NCBI GenBank assembly: GCA_964244065.1
Contig: CAXTHH010000003.1
Span: 1-64,000, forward strand
Source: JASLDZ01 sp964244065
GTDB lineage: Bacteria; Pseudomonadota; Alphaproteobacteria; Caulobacterales; Caulobacteraceae
Reading direction: 5' to 3'
Length of the DNA: 64,000 nucleotides
Part shown: positions 19,065 through 28,216 of the stretch, one piece after another
Layout of the letters: each line of letters opens with the position of its first letter
Numbering within the stretch: position 1 is the first letter of the stretch
Made by a program: the position numbers and the translations under genes
Notes under the pieces: model-generated
The model's database searches: none
The model's input: the letters and a program-made list of their open reading frames with translations, nothing else
What the model was told of the DNA's origin: nothing

Positions 19065-20929
19065 AAGCTCTGCCCGATGCTGAGGTAGATCTGCAGCGGC
19101 GGCAGGTCGCGGCCCGCTGGGTTGCGCAGCGGCGTCGCCACGTCGATCCGCACCGGCGCGAACTTCAGATCGTAGCGCAGCCCGATCCCGACGGCGGGGC
19201 TGAGCGTGCCGAAGTCGGGGTAGACGTCGCTGCCCACGGCGCCGGCGTCCACGAAGGCGACCACGCCGAAGGGCGTCCGGCCGATCCGCTTGCGGAACTC
19301 CGCGGAGGTCTCGAACAGCGACAGGCCGCCCCGGGGCTCGCCGTCGGCGAAGGTCGGGCCGATGCTCTGGTACTCGTAGCCGCGCACAGAGCCGCCGCCC
19401 CCGGCGAAGAAGCGGTCGGAGATCGGCACGCCGGTTACGCCCTTGCCGGCGATGGAGCCCACCCGCACGCGGAACGCCAGCACCGACCCGCCCTCCCGGT
19501 CCAGGCTGCGGTAGACGCTGCCCTGGGCGGTGGCCTTCACGTAGGTGGCCGACGTGTCGCCCGTGACCAGCGTGGGCGAGATGCGCGCGTCCAGCCGATA
19601 GCCGGAGTGCGCGTCCAGCGGCGCGTCCGTGCGGTCCAGCAGGAAGGCGCCGAACGCCCGGAACGACTGGATGTCCAGCACCAGCCCGTGGCGGTCGTCC
19701 ACGGCCGTGTTGGTCAGCGAGCCGCCGAGCGTCAGGTAGGAGGTCTTGCGGAAGCGCCGGGTGAGGTCGGTGGACACCTGCTCGCCACGCTCGATGTACG
19801 CGTCGGTGGTGGTGTCGAGGTAGTAGGCCGATCCCCGGAGCGTCTGGCCCGGCCTGCGCCAGTGCGGCAGCGAGAGCTCGCCGCCGTAACGACTGTCGAG
19901 CTCCGCCAGGCGCGCCTGCAGGGTCAGCGTGTCGGCCCGGCGCAGCAGGTTGTAGCGCGTGAAGCGCAGGTCGAAGTCGGCGCCCTCCGTGGTCGAGTAG
20001 CCCGCCGAGAAGTCGAGGGCCCGCGCCGGCCGGTCGGTCAGGCTGACCACCACCGGGCGCAGGCCGGTGGCGTCGTTGGCGGGGGCGAGCGCCACGGCCA
20101 CGGTGTCGAACACCTGCGCGTCCTGCAGCCGGCGCTCCAGCTCGGCCACGTCGTCGGGGCGGTAGAGGTCGCCCCGCGTCCAGGGGGCGAGCGCGCGCAC
20201 CCAGGCCGGACGGGTGCGGCCCACCGAGTCCAGGCGCAGCCCGTCGAGCCGCACCACCGCGCCCGAGGCGATGTGGAACACAGGCCGCATCGTCTTGTCC
20301 GCGTGGTCGACGAACACCTCGCGCGGCTCGGACTTCGCGTCCGCGTAGCCGAGCGATTGCAGCTGGGCCAGCGCGCGCCCCTCGGCCGCCAGGATGTCGG
20401 CGGCCCGACCGGGAGCGCCCCGGTCGATGAAGGCGGCCGCCACGGCGCCCAGGCGGGCCGAGGCCTCGGGCGGCGGTTCGGCGAAGCGCACCTCGCCCGC
20501 GGTCACCGTGGTGCGGGGGCCGAGGGCGACCTTGACGACGGGCTGGGGCCGGGCGCCCTCGCCGATGTCGGGCGTGATCTCCGCGTCGTACCAGCCCTCG
20601 GAGCGGAGCACCTGCTCGACGGTCTCGGCCGCCTCCCGCGCCCGGCGACGCGCCTCCAGCCGGTTGGCGGGCGCGGCGCGGGACTCGCCCACGGCGCGCT
20701 GGAGCAGGGTCGAGAGCTCGCGATCGGCGACGCCTTGCACCAGCGCCTTGCGCTCGGCGGCGGCGACCGGCGAAGCCAGGCCAGACGCGAGGGAAGCGGA
20801 GGCGAGCAGGGCGGCGCAGGCGAGGCGGCGTCGGCGCAAACGGCTGTTCCGATGATCGGGGGCGCCAGGCGCCCGCGTCCCGTCGCCCTCCCGGCTCAAT
20901 CGTTTAGCGGCGGGGCTCCGGCCTGTCAT
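19061..20929 (-). CDS. tamA: Translocation and assembly module subunit TamA (BamA/TamA family)
   Basis: 622 residues. The N-terminal segment has a hydrophobic signal (ACAALLASASLASGLASPVAA) after an unusually long basic stretch, so the true start may be internal. POTRA domains occupy about residues 60-300, followed by a 16-strand barrel of the Omp85 superfamily with the RFFAGGGGSVRGYEY lid-lock motif (around residue 505) and the VRIDVATPL ... IYLSIGQSF C-terminal beta-signal. It precedes tamB with a 4-base overlap, the standard TAM pair. Confidence 0.95.
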   Translation of the reverse strand: MTGRSPAAKRLSREGDGTRAPGAPDHRNSRLRRRRLACAALLASASLASGLASPVAAAERKALVQGVADRELSTLLQRAVGESRAAPANRLEARRRAREAAETVEQVLRSEGWYDAEITPDIGEGARPQPVVKVALGPRTTVTAGEVRFAEPPPEASARLGAVAAAFIDRGAPGRAADILAAEGRALAQLQSLGYADAKSEPREVFVDHADKTMRPVFHIASGAVVRLDGLRLDSVGRTRPAWVRALAPWTRGDLYRPDDVAELERRLQDAQVFDTVAVALAPANDATGLRPVVVSLTDRPARALDFSAGYSTTEGADFDLRFTRYNLLRRADTLTLQARLAELDSRYGGELSLPHWRRPGQTLRGSAYYLDTTTDAYIERGEQVSTDLTRRFRKTSYLTLGGSLTNTAVDDRHGLVLDIQSFRAFGAFLLDRTDAPLDAHSGYRLDARISPTLVTGDTSATYVKATAQGSVYRSLDREGGSVLAFRVRVGSIAGKGVTGVPISDRFFAGGGGSVRGYEYQSIGPTFADGEPRGGLSLFETSAEFRKRIGRTPFGVVAFVDAGAVGSDVYPDFGTLSPAVGIGLRYDLKFAPVRIDVATPLRNPAGRDLPPLQIYLSIGQSF

Positions 20930-20950
20930 CCGCCGTGGGCGGACGCGGCG

Positions 20951-22093
20951 TCAGGCCGCGCCGCGAAGGAGCTCCTGAGCCTGCCCGGCGCCCACGGGCA
21001 AGGCGTCCAGCCGGTCCGCCAGGTAGAGCACGTCCGCGGGCGGAGCGACGCCGCGGGGCTGGGTCAGGAAGCGCTCGAGCATCCGCTCCTGCAGGCGGGA
21101 GAGGTCGGCGCCCTCGGCCACCAGCGCGCGGTGCGCCTCCAGCCCCGCGCGGAAGGCGGGGAGCAGCCCCGAGGGCAGCTCGGTGCGCTCGTAGAGGGCG
21201 CGCAGGCCGAGCGGCCCGCCGTCGTGCAGCAGCAGCCACGCCCGGTGGTGCGGCACCTCGGCCAGCCTGGCGAAAGCGTGCTCGACGAAGGCGATCCGGC
21301 CGGCGGCCACGGCGCGCAGCAGCAGCGAGGCCGACAATCGCCCCTGGCGGTGCAGGTGCCCGCAGAAGGCCGGCAGATCGGCCGCCTCGTCCGCCTGGGC
21401 GATGAGATCGACCGTGGCGCGCTCGCGCGTGTCCAGGGCCACCTCGACGGCGAGCTCGGGCGACAGCTGGTGGCGATCCACCAGCCGGCGGCGCACCTCG
21501 TCGCCCACCATCTCGACCAGCCGCTCGGCGACCGACATGGGCAGCACGCGGCGGTAGGCCATGCCCGCGGTGATGGCCGAGCTGTCGGCGAAGCGGTCCA
21601 GCACGGCGCCGAGCGCACGGTCGGCGAATCGGGCGTTGTCGTTGGCGATGGCCGCCTCGACGGCGTCCTCATGGCCGTGCTCGGCCAGCGCCAGGGTGGT
21701 GCTCTCGCCCAGCACCGCGCGCTCGGCCACGGCCAGCTGCTTGGTCGGGCCGGAGCAGCGGACGATCTCGGCCAGGTCGTCGTCCGTGAAGGCGGGCGAG
21801 AAGCCGATCACCGGGGCGGCGATGGAGTCGATGTCCTCCGCCAGGCGCAGGGCCACGTCGCGGGGCAGCTCGCGGCTGGCTTTGAGCGTGACGGCCAGGG
21901 CGCGGCGGACCACCTCGGCGGCGTCGGCCGCCATGACGCGGAGGATCTCGTGCGCGTGCGCCCGGTCCGCCTCGCTCAGCCCACCGTCGATCCGCCGGCA
22001 CAGGCGGTGGGCGACCAGGGCGCGCTCGTCGTCGGTCGGCCCCTTGAGCAGCGCGCGGATGTCGTGATCGTCGAAGGCGGCGCGGACGGCCAT
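20951..22093 (-). CDS. DUF2336 domain protein
   Basis: 380-residue helical, HEAT-like protein of the DUF2336 family, common and multi-copy in alphaproteobacteria but of unknown function. Visible marks are LLKGPTDDERALVAHRLCRRIDGG at the N-terminus, the ATVDLIAQADEA segment and repeated alanine/leucine-rich helices. The start ATG has a GGGGGAGC ribosome-binding site. It lies 21 bases upstream of the tamA start with the same orientation, so all three genes may form one transcript; a link to the TAM complex is only positional. Confidence 0.85.
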   Translation of the reverse strand: MAVRAAFDDHDIRALLKGPTDDERALVAHRLCRRIDGGLSEADRAHAHEILRVMAADAAEVVRRALAVTLKASRELPRDVALRLAEDIDSIAAPVIGFSPAFTDDDLAEIVRCSGPTKQLAVAERAVLGESTTLALAEHGHEDAVEAAIANDNARFADRALGAVLDRFADSSAITAGMAYRRVLPMSVAERLVEMVGDEVRRRLVDRHQLSPELAVEVALDTRERATVDLIAQADEAADLPAFCGHLHRQGRLSASLLLRAVAAGRIAFVEHAFARLAEVPHHRAWLLLHDGGPLGLRALYERTELPSGLLPAFRAGLEAHRALVAEGADLSRLQERMLERFLTQPRGVAPPADVLYLADRLDALPVGAGQAQELLRGAA

Positions 22094-22162
22094 GGCGGTA
22101 GCTCCCCCGCGGGCGCGTCCGCCCGCTCTAGAGAGCTTGCGCCGGCGTGCTTAACAGCCGGT

Positions 22163-23050
22163 TCACCTTGCGGCCGTGGTGGGGACCGGCGTCGGCGTCA
22201 GCTTGGGCGCGTCCGTGGCCGTCGGCGTGGTGCGGGCGTCCGACAGGATGGACAGGAGCTCGGCGGTGAACATGGACCCCGTGGCGCCCCGCGAAGGCTC
22301 CGTTCCGCCCGCGCCCTGCAGCAGGAACTGGACGAGGAGGTCCTGCTCGCGCCTGCGCTCGGAGCGGGCGGCGCCCGCATAGGCGGCGAAGGCGCCCTCC
22401 CCCGGGTCGGGCGCGGGCGCAGGGCCGACGATGCCCGCGCCGTCGCCTGCGGTGGCCGACAGGTTGCGATGCAGCTGCGCGACGGAGACGGGCGCGCCGC
22501 CCGCGTAGAAGACCCCGCGATTCGCTGCGGCCGCCTCGGGGAACAGGGCGGCGGCCGCCACGTCCGGCGTCGAGCGCGCCGCCTCGATCAGCCGGGCCGA
22601 TCCCGCCGGGCCGAGGAAGTGCGCCGCATAGAGCTCGCCGCCCGTGGGCTCGCGCCCCGTGCGGCCGCGCAGATAGGAGGCGTGGTCGGAGGCGAGCTCG
22701 GCGGCCATCACCGCCGAGGCGTGCGGATCGAAGCGCAGGTCCATGACCGCGCGACGCCCTTCCTCGCCTCCCGCGACGCCGAAGCGGCCGCCCTGCTCGG
22801 TGACGAGGTCGGCGTACCGGGCGAAGCCGTGCGCGCCGCCGTGGCGCCTCAGGGTGGCCAGCCAGGTCTGCTCCACGAACTGGAACAGTCCGGCGGCCGA
22901 GGAGGCGCCCGCCCGGGCCAGGGGATTGAAGCCGCTCTCGCGCCGGGCGGTCTTGAGCAGGAAGCCGAAGTCGACGCCGGTGGCGCCCGCGGCGCTGCGG
23001 ACGGCGGACTCCACCGCCGCGCTCAGCCCCACGATCCCGACCGCGCCCAT
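22163..23050 (-). CDS. Lytic transglycosylase (SLT-domain) protein
   Basis: 295 residues. The N-terminal half is a peptidoglycan-cleaving SLT domain: catalytic glutamate in RRESGFNP (about residue 39), then SSAAGLFQFVEQTWL and the YAAHFLGPAGS motif. It begins almost directly with the domain and has no clear signal peptide, unlike most periplasmic lytic transglycosylases. The second half is low-complexity (Ala/Pro/Thr) with a REQDLLVQFLLQ helix. The overall form resembles flagellar-type muramidases, but no flagellar genes are in view. Confidence 0.85.
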   Translation of the reverse strand: MGAVGIVGLSAAVESAVRSAAGATGVDFGFLLKTARRESGFNPLARAGASSAAGLFQFVEQTWLATLRRHGGAHGFARYADLVTEQGGRFGVAGGEEGRRAVMDLRFDPHASAVMAAELASDHASYLRGRTGREPTGGELYAAHFLGPAGSARLIEAARSTPDVAAAALFPEAAAANRGVFYAGGAPVSVAQLHRNLSATAGDGAGIVGPAPAPDPGEGAFAAYAGAARSERRREQDLLVQFLLQGAGGTEPSRGATGSMFTAELLSILSDARTTPTATDAPKLTPTPVPTTAAR

Positions 23051-23169
23051 GGGCAGGTCTTGCCGGGCGCACGGTTAACACGGCCTGACCATCACATGCG
23101 CTTGGCGACGCCCGGCGAGGTCGATAGAACGCCGCCTCCCCCGCCGTTCCCGCCCGAAAGCCTGAGCTT

Positions 23170-23628
23170 ATGGCCGAAGACGCCCAGACCACCCTGACGC
23201 TGGAGCTGTCCACCGGCCCGGTGACCATCCGACTGCGCCCGGACCTCGCCCCAAACCACGTGGCCCGCATCGCGGAGCTGGTGGGCGAGGGCTTCTACGA
23301 CGGCACGCCGTTCCACCGCGTGATCCCCGGCTTCATGGCGCAGGGCGGCGATCCCGGCGGCACCGGCCGGGGCGGGTCTGACAAGCCCAACCTGAAGGCG
23401 GAGTTCAGCGCGACCGCGCACGTGCGCGGCGTCTGCTCCATGGCCCGCACGCCGCACCCGGACTCGGCGAACAGCCAGTTCTTCATCTGCTTCGACGACG
23501 CCCGCTTCCTCGACAACCAGTATACCGTGTGGGGCGAGGTCATCGAGGGCATGGAGAACGTCGACGCGCTCCCCAAGGGCGAGCCGCCGGCCAACCCGGG
23601 CCGCATCGAGAAGGCCCGGCTGGGCTGA
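23170..23628 (+). CDS. Peptidyl-prolyl cis-trans isomerase, cyclophilin type
   Basis: 152 residues, cytoplasmic (no signal). Cyclophilin fold with catalytic Arg50, Phe55 and Gln58 in PFHRVIPGFMAQGGD, the GTGRGG loop, and NSQFFICF. Proline isomerase of the PpiB type. It is divergent from the transglycosylase gene and is followed 87 bases later by the diguanylate cyclase gene on the same strand. Confidence 0.95.
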   Translation: MAEDAQTTLTLELSTGPVTIRLRPDLAPNHVARIAELVGEGFYDGTPFHRVIPGFMAQGGDPGGTGRGGSDKPNLKAEFSATAHVRGVCSMARTPHPDSANSQFFICFDDARFLDNQYTVWGEVIEGMENVDALPKGEPPANPGRIEKARLG

Positions 23629-23715
23629 GCCTGCGGCTGGCTGTCGCACCGGCTAAGCTTTACGGGCCGTAAGCGACTCGCACCCCATCGTTGGCGCTGA
23701 TCTTGGGGGACGCCG

Positions 23716-24771
23716 ATGTCCGATAGCCTGAACGCCTCCGTTCGGGGGCCCGACGCATACGTGCTCGCGCACAAGGCCGTCGAGTCCCTGGCGGAGCACA
23801 AGGTGTGGCCCACCCCGCTCAACTACGAGCTCTGGCTGCATTTCATGTCCGACCCCGAGGGCGAGCTGGCCAAGGCGCTGCACCGGATCCTGGCCTCCGG
23901 GGAGGCGCTCACCGAGCATGTCAGCGAGGAGCTGGCCTCGCAGTACCTGCCGCGGCTGCGCCTGAACGACGAAATCCGCGACGCCGGCGACCAGCTCTCG
24001 CGCCAGCTGGACAGCATCACCAAGGCGATCGAGGTGGCGCAGAAGTCCAATGAGACCTTCGGCCGCACGCTGGAGGGCGCCTCGCGGGAGCTGGGCGCGC
24101 CCTCCGAGCCCGACGCTCTGAAGCGGCTGGTCGAACACCTCGCCTTCGCCACCACCCGCGTGCGCCGCGAGAACGGCGCCCTGGAGCGGCGCCTGGCCCA
24201 TTCCACCCAGGAGGTGCGCCGCCTGCGCGAGCATCTGGAGCAGGTGCGACGCGACGCCATGACGGACGCGTTGACGCTGCTGGCCAATCGCAAGGCGTTC
24301 GACGAGGCGCTCGAGCGGGCCTGCACCGAGGCGGACGACACGGGCGCGCCGCTCACCGTCGCCGTGATCGACATCGACCACTTCAAGAAATTCAACGACA
24401 CCTGGGGGCATCAGACGGGCGATCAGGTGATCCGCTACGTGGCCTCCATCATCGGCCGGGTCGGCGCCGCCCCGCGCGTGGCCTCGCGCTACGGCGGCGA
24501 GGAGTTCGCCTTGCTGTTCCCCTTCGAGCGGCGCGAGAAGGTGCTGCAGGCGCTGGAGGGTGTGCGGGTGGAGATCTGCTCGCGCATGCTGAAGCGGCGC
24601 TCCACCAACGACGACCTGGGCGCCGTCACCGTCTCGACCGGCCTGGCCGAGCGCCGGGCCGGCGAGAGCGCCTCCAGCGTGATGGAGCGGGCGGACGCCG
24701 CGCTCTACGTCTCCAAGCGCACCGGCCGCAATCGCTGCACGGACGCGGACGCCGCCGCCGTCGCCGCCTGA
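23716..24771 (+). CDS. GGDEF-domain diguanylate cyclase
   Basis: 351 residues. An N-terminal helical sensor region (1-130; LNYELWLHFMSDP is reminiscent of sensor parts seen in other alphaproteobacterial GGDEF proteins) is joined by a coiled coil (about 135-180; RRENGALERRLAHSTQEVRRLREHLEQVRRD) to a GGDEF domain. The active-site loop is RYGGEEF at residues 258-264, with the metal-binding DIDHFKKFND intact, so cyclic-di-GMP synthesis is expected. The inhibitory RxxD I-site five residues before GGEEF is absent (AAPR), suggesting no classic product inhibition. No membrane segment. Confidence 0.92.
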   Translation: MSDSLNASVRGPDAYVLAHKAVESLAEHKVWPTPLNYELWLHFMSDPEGELAKALHRILASGEALTEHVSEELASQYLPRLRLNDEIRDAGDQLSRQLDSITKAIEVAQKSNETFGRTLEGASRELGAPSEPDALKRLVEHLAFATTRVRRENGALERRLAHSTQEVRRLREHLEQVRRDAMTDALTLLANRKAFDEALERACTEADDTGAPLTVAVIDIDHFKKFNDTWGHQTGDQVIRYVASIIGRVGAAPRVASRYGGEEFALLFPFERREKVLQALEGVRVEICSRMLKRRSTNDDLGAVTVSTGLAERRAGESASSVMERADAALYVSKRTGRNRCTDADAAAVAA

Positions 24772-24868
24772 GCGGAACCGGGCGGCGACGCCCCGCTTGA
24801 CGGACGCGCGACGCGGCCGGCCTGTGAGCGCGAGGCCTTCGCGGCTTCCGGAGCGAGGGGGAGGACGC

Positions 24869-25663
24869 ATGGGCGGCACGGTGCGGGTGGAGACGGCGGA
24901 CGGGATCTGCGTCGCCACCCTGGACGATCCCTCCACGTTGAACGCCTGCGGCCTCGACACCGCCGCGGCGCTGCACGAGGTGATCCGGGGCGTGGAGGGC
25001 GGCGAAGGCGGCGTACGCTGCCTGGTGATCACCGGCGCGGGCCGCGGCTTCTCCTCCGGCGCGAACCTGTCGCGCTCGCCCGCGATGTCCGGCGGCGAGG
25101 GCGAGGCGGCGGACCTCGGCGAGGGGCTGGAGCGCGGCTACAATCCGCTGATGAGCGCGTTGCGCGACCTGTCCGTGCCGCTGGTGACGGCGGTGAACGG
25201 GGCGGCGGCGGGGATCGGCTGCTCGCTGGCGCTGATCGGGGACCTCATCGTGGCGTCGGAGAGCGCCTACTTCCTCCAGGCCTTCCGCCGGATCGGGCTC
25301 GTGCCCGACGGCGGCGCCACCTGGATGCTGCCCCGGACGATCGGCCGCGTCCGGGCGATGGAGATGACGCTGCTGGGCGACAAGATCGACGCCCGCACCG
25401 CGCTCGACTGGGGGCTGGTCAACCGCGTGGTCCCCGACGCCGAGCTGATGCCGACCGCGATGAACCTGGCGCGCCGGCTGGCGGACGGCCCGGCCTCCCT
25501 CGGCGCCACGCGGCGGCTCGTCTGGGCGGGCGAGACCGCCGGGTGGGAGGCGCAGCTGCATGCCGAGCGCGAGGCCCAGCGCGAGGCGGGGCGCACCGCG
25601 GACTTCGTGGAGGGCGTGCAGGCCTTCTTCCAGAAGCGCACGGCGCGCTTCACTGGCCGCTGA
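24869..25663 (+). CDS. Enoyl-CoA hydratase/isomerase, PaaG-like
   Basis: 264-residue crotonase-fold protein from ATG 24869, preceded by GGGGGAGGA. Oxyanion-hole segments are GRGFSSGANLS (about residues 58-68) and NGAAAGIGCSLAL (110-122). In place of the usual second catalytic glutamate motif it has RIGLVPDGGATWMLPR, the signature of PaaG/1,2-epoxyphenylacetyl-CoA isomerase-type members, so an isomerase role is possible. No other paa genes are near, so the substrate is unknown. Confidence 0.85.
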   Translation: MGGTVRVETADGICVATLDDPSTLNACGLDTAAALHEVIRGVEGGEGGVRCLVITGAGRGFSSGANLSRSPAMSGGEGEAADLGEGLERGYNPLMSALRDLSVPLVTAVNGAAAGIGCSLALIGDLIVASESAYFLQAFRRIGLVPDGGATWMLPRTIGRVRAMEMTLLGDKIDARTALDWGLVNRVVPDAELMPTAMNLARRLADGPASLGATRRLVWAGETAGWEAQLHAEREAQREAGRTADFVEGVQAFFQKRTARFTGR

Positions 25664-25721
25664 CGGCGGAACCCCAGGGCGGGTCGGGGCGTCTCCCCCT
25701 CGCAGCCGAGGAGAGAGACGG

Positions 25722-26243
25722 ATGGGCCGAGCACACGCGCACGGAGTGGAGAGCACGGCCGCCGTGTTTCACCACCCGATCCACCCCATGATGATCGCCT
25801 TCCCGGTGGCGACGCTGATGGCCGCGCCTCTGAGCGACGTGGCGGCGGTGGCGACCGGGGATCCCTTCTGGAGGCGCGCCTCGCGGTGGCTGCTGCTGGG
25901 CGGCCTGGTCTCGGGCGTGGCCGCCTCCGCGGTCGGGCTGATCGACTATCTCGCGATCAAGGAGGTCCGCCGCTCGCCCGGCGGGAACGCCCATGCGATC
26001 GGCAACGCGGTGGCCCTCGCGCTCGTCGGCGCGAACCTGCTGCGGCGACGCGATCCGGAGGCGGAGATCGGCGCGACGGAGATCGCCCTCTCCGCCGCGA
26101 CGATGGCGCTGCTGGGCGCTACGGCCTGGCTTGGGGGAGAGCTGTCATACCGGCAGGGCGTCGGCGTGGTCGCCGAAGACAGTCCGACGGCGCACGAGAC
26201 CCTCCGCGACCTCGGCCTCCACCTGCTGCGCCGGGCCGCCTGA
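25722..26243 (+). CDS. DUF2231 membrane protein
   Basis: 173 residues from ATG 25722 (GGAGAGAG upstream); longer in-frame starts would run back through the preceding gene. Four hydrophobic helices and the DUF2231 hallmark HHPIHPMMIAFPVA at the N-terminus, with a conserved GLIDYL in helix 2. Conserved histidines suggest haem or metal binding, which is inferred from the family rather than shown. It is followed in convergent orientation by a class II cytochrome c, making a redox role for this membrane protein plausible. Confidence 0.85.
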   Translation: MGRAHAHGVESTAAVFHHPIHPMMIAFPVATLMAAPLSDVAAVATGDPFWRRASRWLLLGGLVSGVAASAVGLIDYLAIKEVRRSPGGNAHAIGNAVALALVGANLLRRRDPEAEIGATEIALSAATMALLGATAWLGGELSYRQGVGVVAEDSPTAHETLRDLGLHLLRRAA

Positions 26244-26252
26244 ACCGCCCCC

Positions 26253-26735
26253 TCAGCCCGGCGGCTTGAACGCGTCGTCGGGCGTGCGTTGCCGGTAGAG
26301 CGAGTTGGCCGGGCGCGGGATGTAGGCGGCATGGCAGGCGTAACAGGCGTCGTACAGGGCGCTTCCGGCCTCGAACACCTTGGCCTCGTCACGGGCCTTG
26401 GCGGCGACCACGGCCTGAGCTGCGGCTGCGGCGAGCTGCTTCGAGAACGTCGCCCACTTGCCGGAGTCCCGCGCGATCGCCGGCCGCATCAGCGCCGGGC
26501 CGGCGCGTTCCAGGGTCTCGGCGGCCTGCACCGTCTCGCGCCAGCGGGCCTCGTCGCCGGCGCCGGGGGCGCGTGTCTGGGCGCCCTCGGCCGTGTCCAC
26601 CTCGCCCCCCGCCTTCCAGTAGAGCTCGGCCGCGGGGTTCACCATGTCGCGCATGACCTCCTTCACGGTGGAGGGCGCGGGCGCCGCTGCTCCGAGGAGC
26701 GCCAGGACAGACGGGATCAGGAGCAGTCGGTGCAC
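26253..26735 (-). CDS. Cytochrome c, class II (c'/c556-like)
   Basis: 160 residues from a GTG start at 26735; the longer open frame upstream is antisense to the glycosyltransferase. Signal peptide in the first 20 residues (LLLIPSVLALLGAAAPA), then a four-helix arrangement and a C-terminal haem site CYACH at residues 131-135, the class II placement. A methionine near residue 28 could be the sixth ligand, as in c556. Periplasmic electron carrier; partners unknown. It converges with the DUF2231 gene (9-base gap). Confidence 0.85.
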   Translation of the reverse strand: MHRLLLIPSVLALLGAAAPAPSTVKEVMRDMVNPAAELYWKAGGEVDTAEGAQTRAPGAGDEARWRETVQAAETLERAGPALMRPAIARDSGKWATFSKQLAAAAAQAVVAAKARDEAKVFEAGSALYDACYACHAAYIPRPANSLYRQRTPDDAFKPPG

Positions 26736-26776
26736 GGGCGGAAGCCTAGGCGCTCCCCCGCCCGCGTCCAGACCCG

Positions 26777-27685
26777 TCAGATCCAGTCGAACCGGCGCAA
26801 AGAGCGGCGCACGAAGCCGCCGTCCAGCGCTGGGATCTCGATCCTGAGCTCCGGGTCGGTGCGCATGGCGTCGTAGCCGGCCAGGTGCACGATCCCGACC
26901 GGCGCGTTTGGCAGGTAGCGCTCCACCAGCGTCCGCCCATCCGCCGAGGCCGCCCAGTTCGGGCCCATGTAGTTGCAGGTCTCCGGCATCAGCTCGGCGG
27001 GCAATCCATCGGCGTGGACCATGATCCCGAGCGCCAGCTGGTCGCTCGTGAAGACGCGCCCGTGGCGCAGGCACTCGGCCTGCCTTCGGCGCCACGCCTC
27101 CCAGTGCGGGGCGTCGCGGCGCAGGGCGAAGACGCCGGCGTTGAAGGTCGGCTTGTCGCCGATCTGGCGCGCCAACCTCTCCGGCAGCCGCGCCCGGCGG
27201 GCGCCCTTGTAGAGGATCGAGCGCACCTGGGCGTAGCCGAGGCCCGCCCAGCGCACGCTCATCGCCTTGGCGGCGTAGCGCGAGGCCTGGCTGACCACCG
27301 CCAGCCGCCCGGTCTCGCCGCCACGGATCATCAGGTCCAGGCCGGCCGGGTCCTGGACCCAGGTGTCGCCGTCCATCCAGACGATCACCTCGGCCTCGGG
27401 CAGGTGCTCGTCGAGGAACGTGCGGGCCGTGAGCACCTTCAGCGCCGGTCGCCTGCGCCGCTGGCGCTCCGGGATGTCGAAGCCCCAGCCCACGTCGAGC
27501 ACGCGCGCGCCCCAGCGGGCCGAGAGGTGGGCGAGCTGGGCCCCCGTCATCCCCCCGTCGATCACCGCCAGCGCGACCGCGTCGGCCGAGCGGAAGGCGC
27601 GGACGGAGGCGCAGAGCTCGTCCACCAGGGGGAAGTAGCCGGCGTCCCCGCCGGTCGCCACGACCGCCCCCGGCGTCGGCATCAC
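26777..27685 (-). CDS. Putative glycosyltransferase (GT-A type with DxD)
   Basis: 302 residues. The N-terminal part follows a nucleotide-sugar transferase pattern: VVATGGDAGYFPLVDEL, then IVWMDGDTWVQD, whose DGD motif near residue 105 would bind the metal and sugar nucleotide, and FNAGVFALRRD later, as in GT8-like enzymes. No membrane segment. Start GTG 27685 overlaps the upstream stop (GTGA); the adjacent ATG at 27682 is an alternative. Acceptor unknown; it sits with a secreted protein gene upstream and a cytochrome c downstream. Confidence 0.65.
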   Translation of the reverse strand: MMPTPGAVVATGGDAGYFPLVDELCASVRAFRSADAVALAVIDGGMTGAQLAHLSARWGARVLDVGWGFDIPERQRRRRPALKVLTARTFLDEHLPEAEVIVWMDGDTWVQDPAGLDLMIRGGETGRLAVVSQASRYAAKAMSVRWAGLGYAQVRSILYKGARRARLPERLARQIGDKPTFNAGVFALRRDAPHWEAWRRRQAECLRHGRVFTSDQLALGIMVHADGLPAELMPETCNYMGPNWAASADGRTLVERYLPNAPVGIVHLAGYDAMRTDPELRIEIPALDGGFVRRSLRRFDWI

Positions 27686-28158
27686 ATGTGGTCCGCGAGG
27701 TCGAAGCCCGCGTCTTCCGGCAGCGCGGACAGGTCGGCGTCACCGAACCCGGGGCCGCTCCTGCAGGTCATCTTGGCCAGGAGCTTGGGCCCTTTCAGCA
27801 CCAGCAGCCCCTGCACGTCCTCCGCACCCTTGTGCGTGGCCGTGCCGAAGTACTCGCGATGGAACAGCACGTAGCTGAACGCGCCCTGGGTGAAGCGCAG
27901 GTGCCTGTTCACCGCGCGGGCGAAGAGCTCCGTCTTCTGGAACACCGTCCGGGTCTGCGGGCCTGCGGTCAGCGTCATCTCGGCCGTCGTCGCCGTGCCG
28001 AAGCGGTAGGTGAGCCCCTGCGGCGAGCCGGTCACCCGCACCTGCCTGGCCCCGAACCCGCAGGCGAACACGGGCCTGGCCGGCCGGGGTTGCGCAGGCG
28101 CGGCGGCCGCGACGCCCAAGCCGGACAGGAGGGCGACGAGCCCAAGCCGCATCTTCAC
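27682..28158 (-). CDS. Secreted hypothetical protein
   Basis: 158 residues with a signal peptide (about 1-22; LGLVALLSGLGVAAAAPAQ). GTG 28158 is preferred as start because GGAGG lies 6 bases before it; an ATG two codons later is an alternative. The mature part has two cysteines (ACGFGARQVR and KMTCRSGPGF) that could form a disulfide, and a mostly beta pattern. I do not recognise the family. Coupled by overlap to the glycosyltransferase gene. Confidence 0.7.
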   Translation of the reverse strand: MKMRLGLVALLSGLGVAAAAPAQPRPARPVFACGFGARQVRVTGSPQGLTYRFGTATTAEMTLTAGPQTRTVFQKTELFARAVNRHLRFTQGAFSYVLFHREYFGTATHKGAEDVQGLLVLKGPKLLAKMTCRSGPGFGDADLSALPEDAGFDLADHM

Positions 28159-28216
28159 AGATCGCCTCCCCGCCCCAAGGCTTCGCGGGCCTGTTCATAG
28201 ACGAGATTCGCCCGCG

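Noticed and set aside
14865..19088. Very long plus-strand open frame opposite tamB
   Set aside because: Its product is glutamine/histidine/arginine-rich with no family motif and mirrors the codon bias of tamB on the other strand; it is a GC-rich shadow.
19607..23197. 1196-codon plus-strand open frame spanning tamA, DUF2336 and the transglycosylase
   Set aside because: It crosses three well-supported minus-strand genes and has no domain; antisense shadow.
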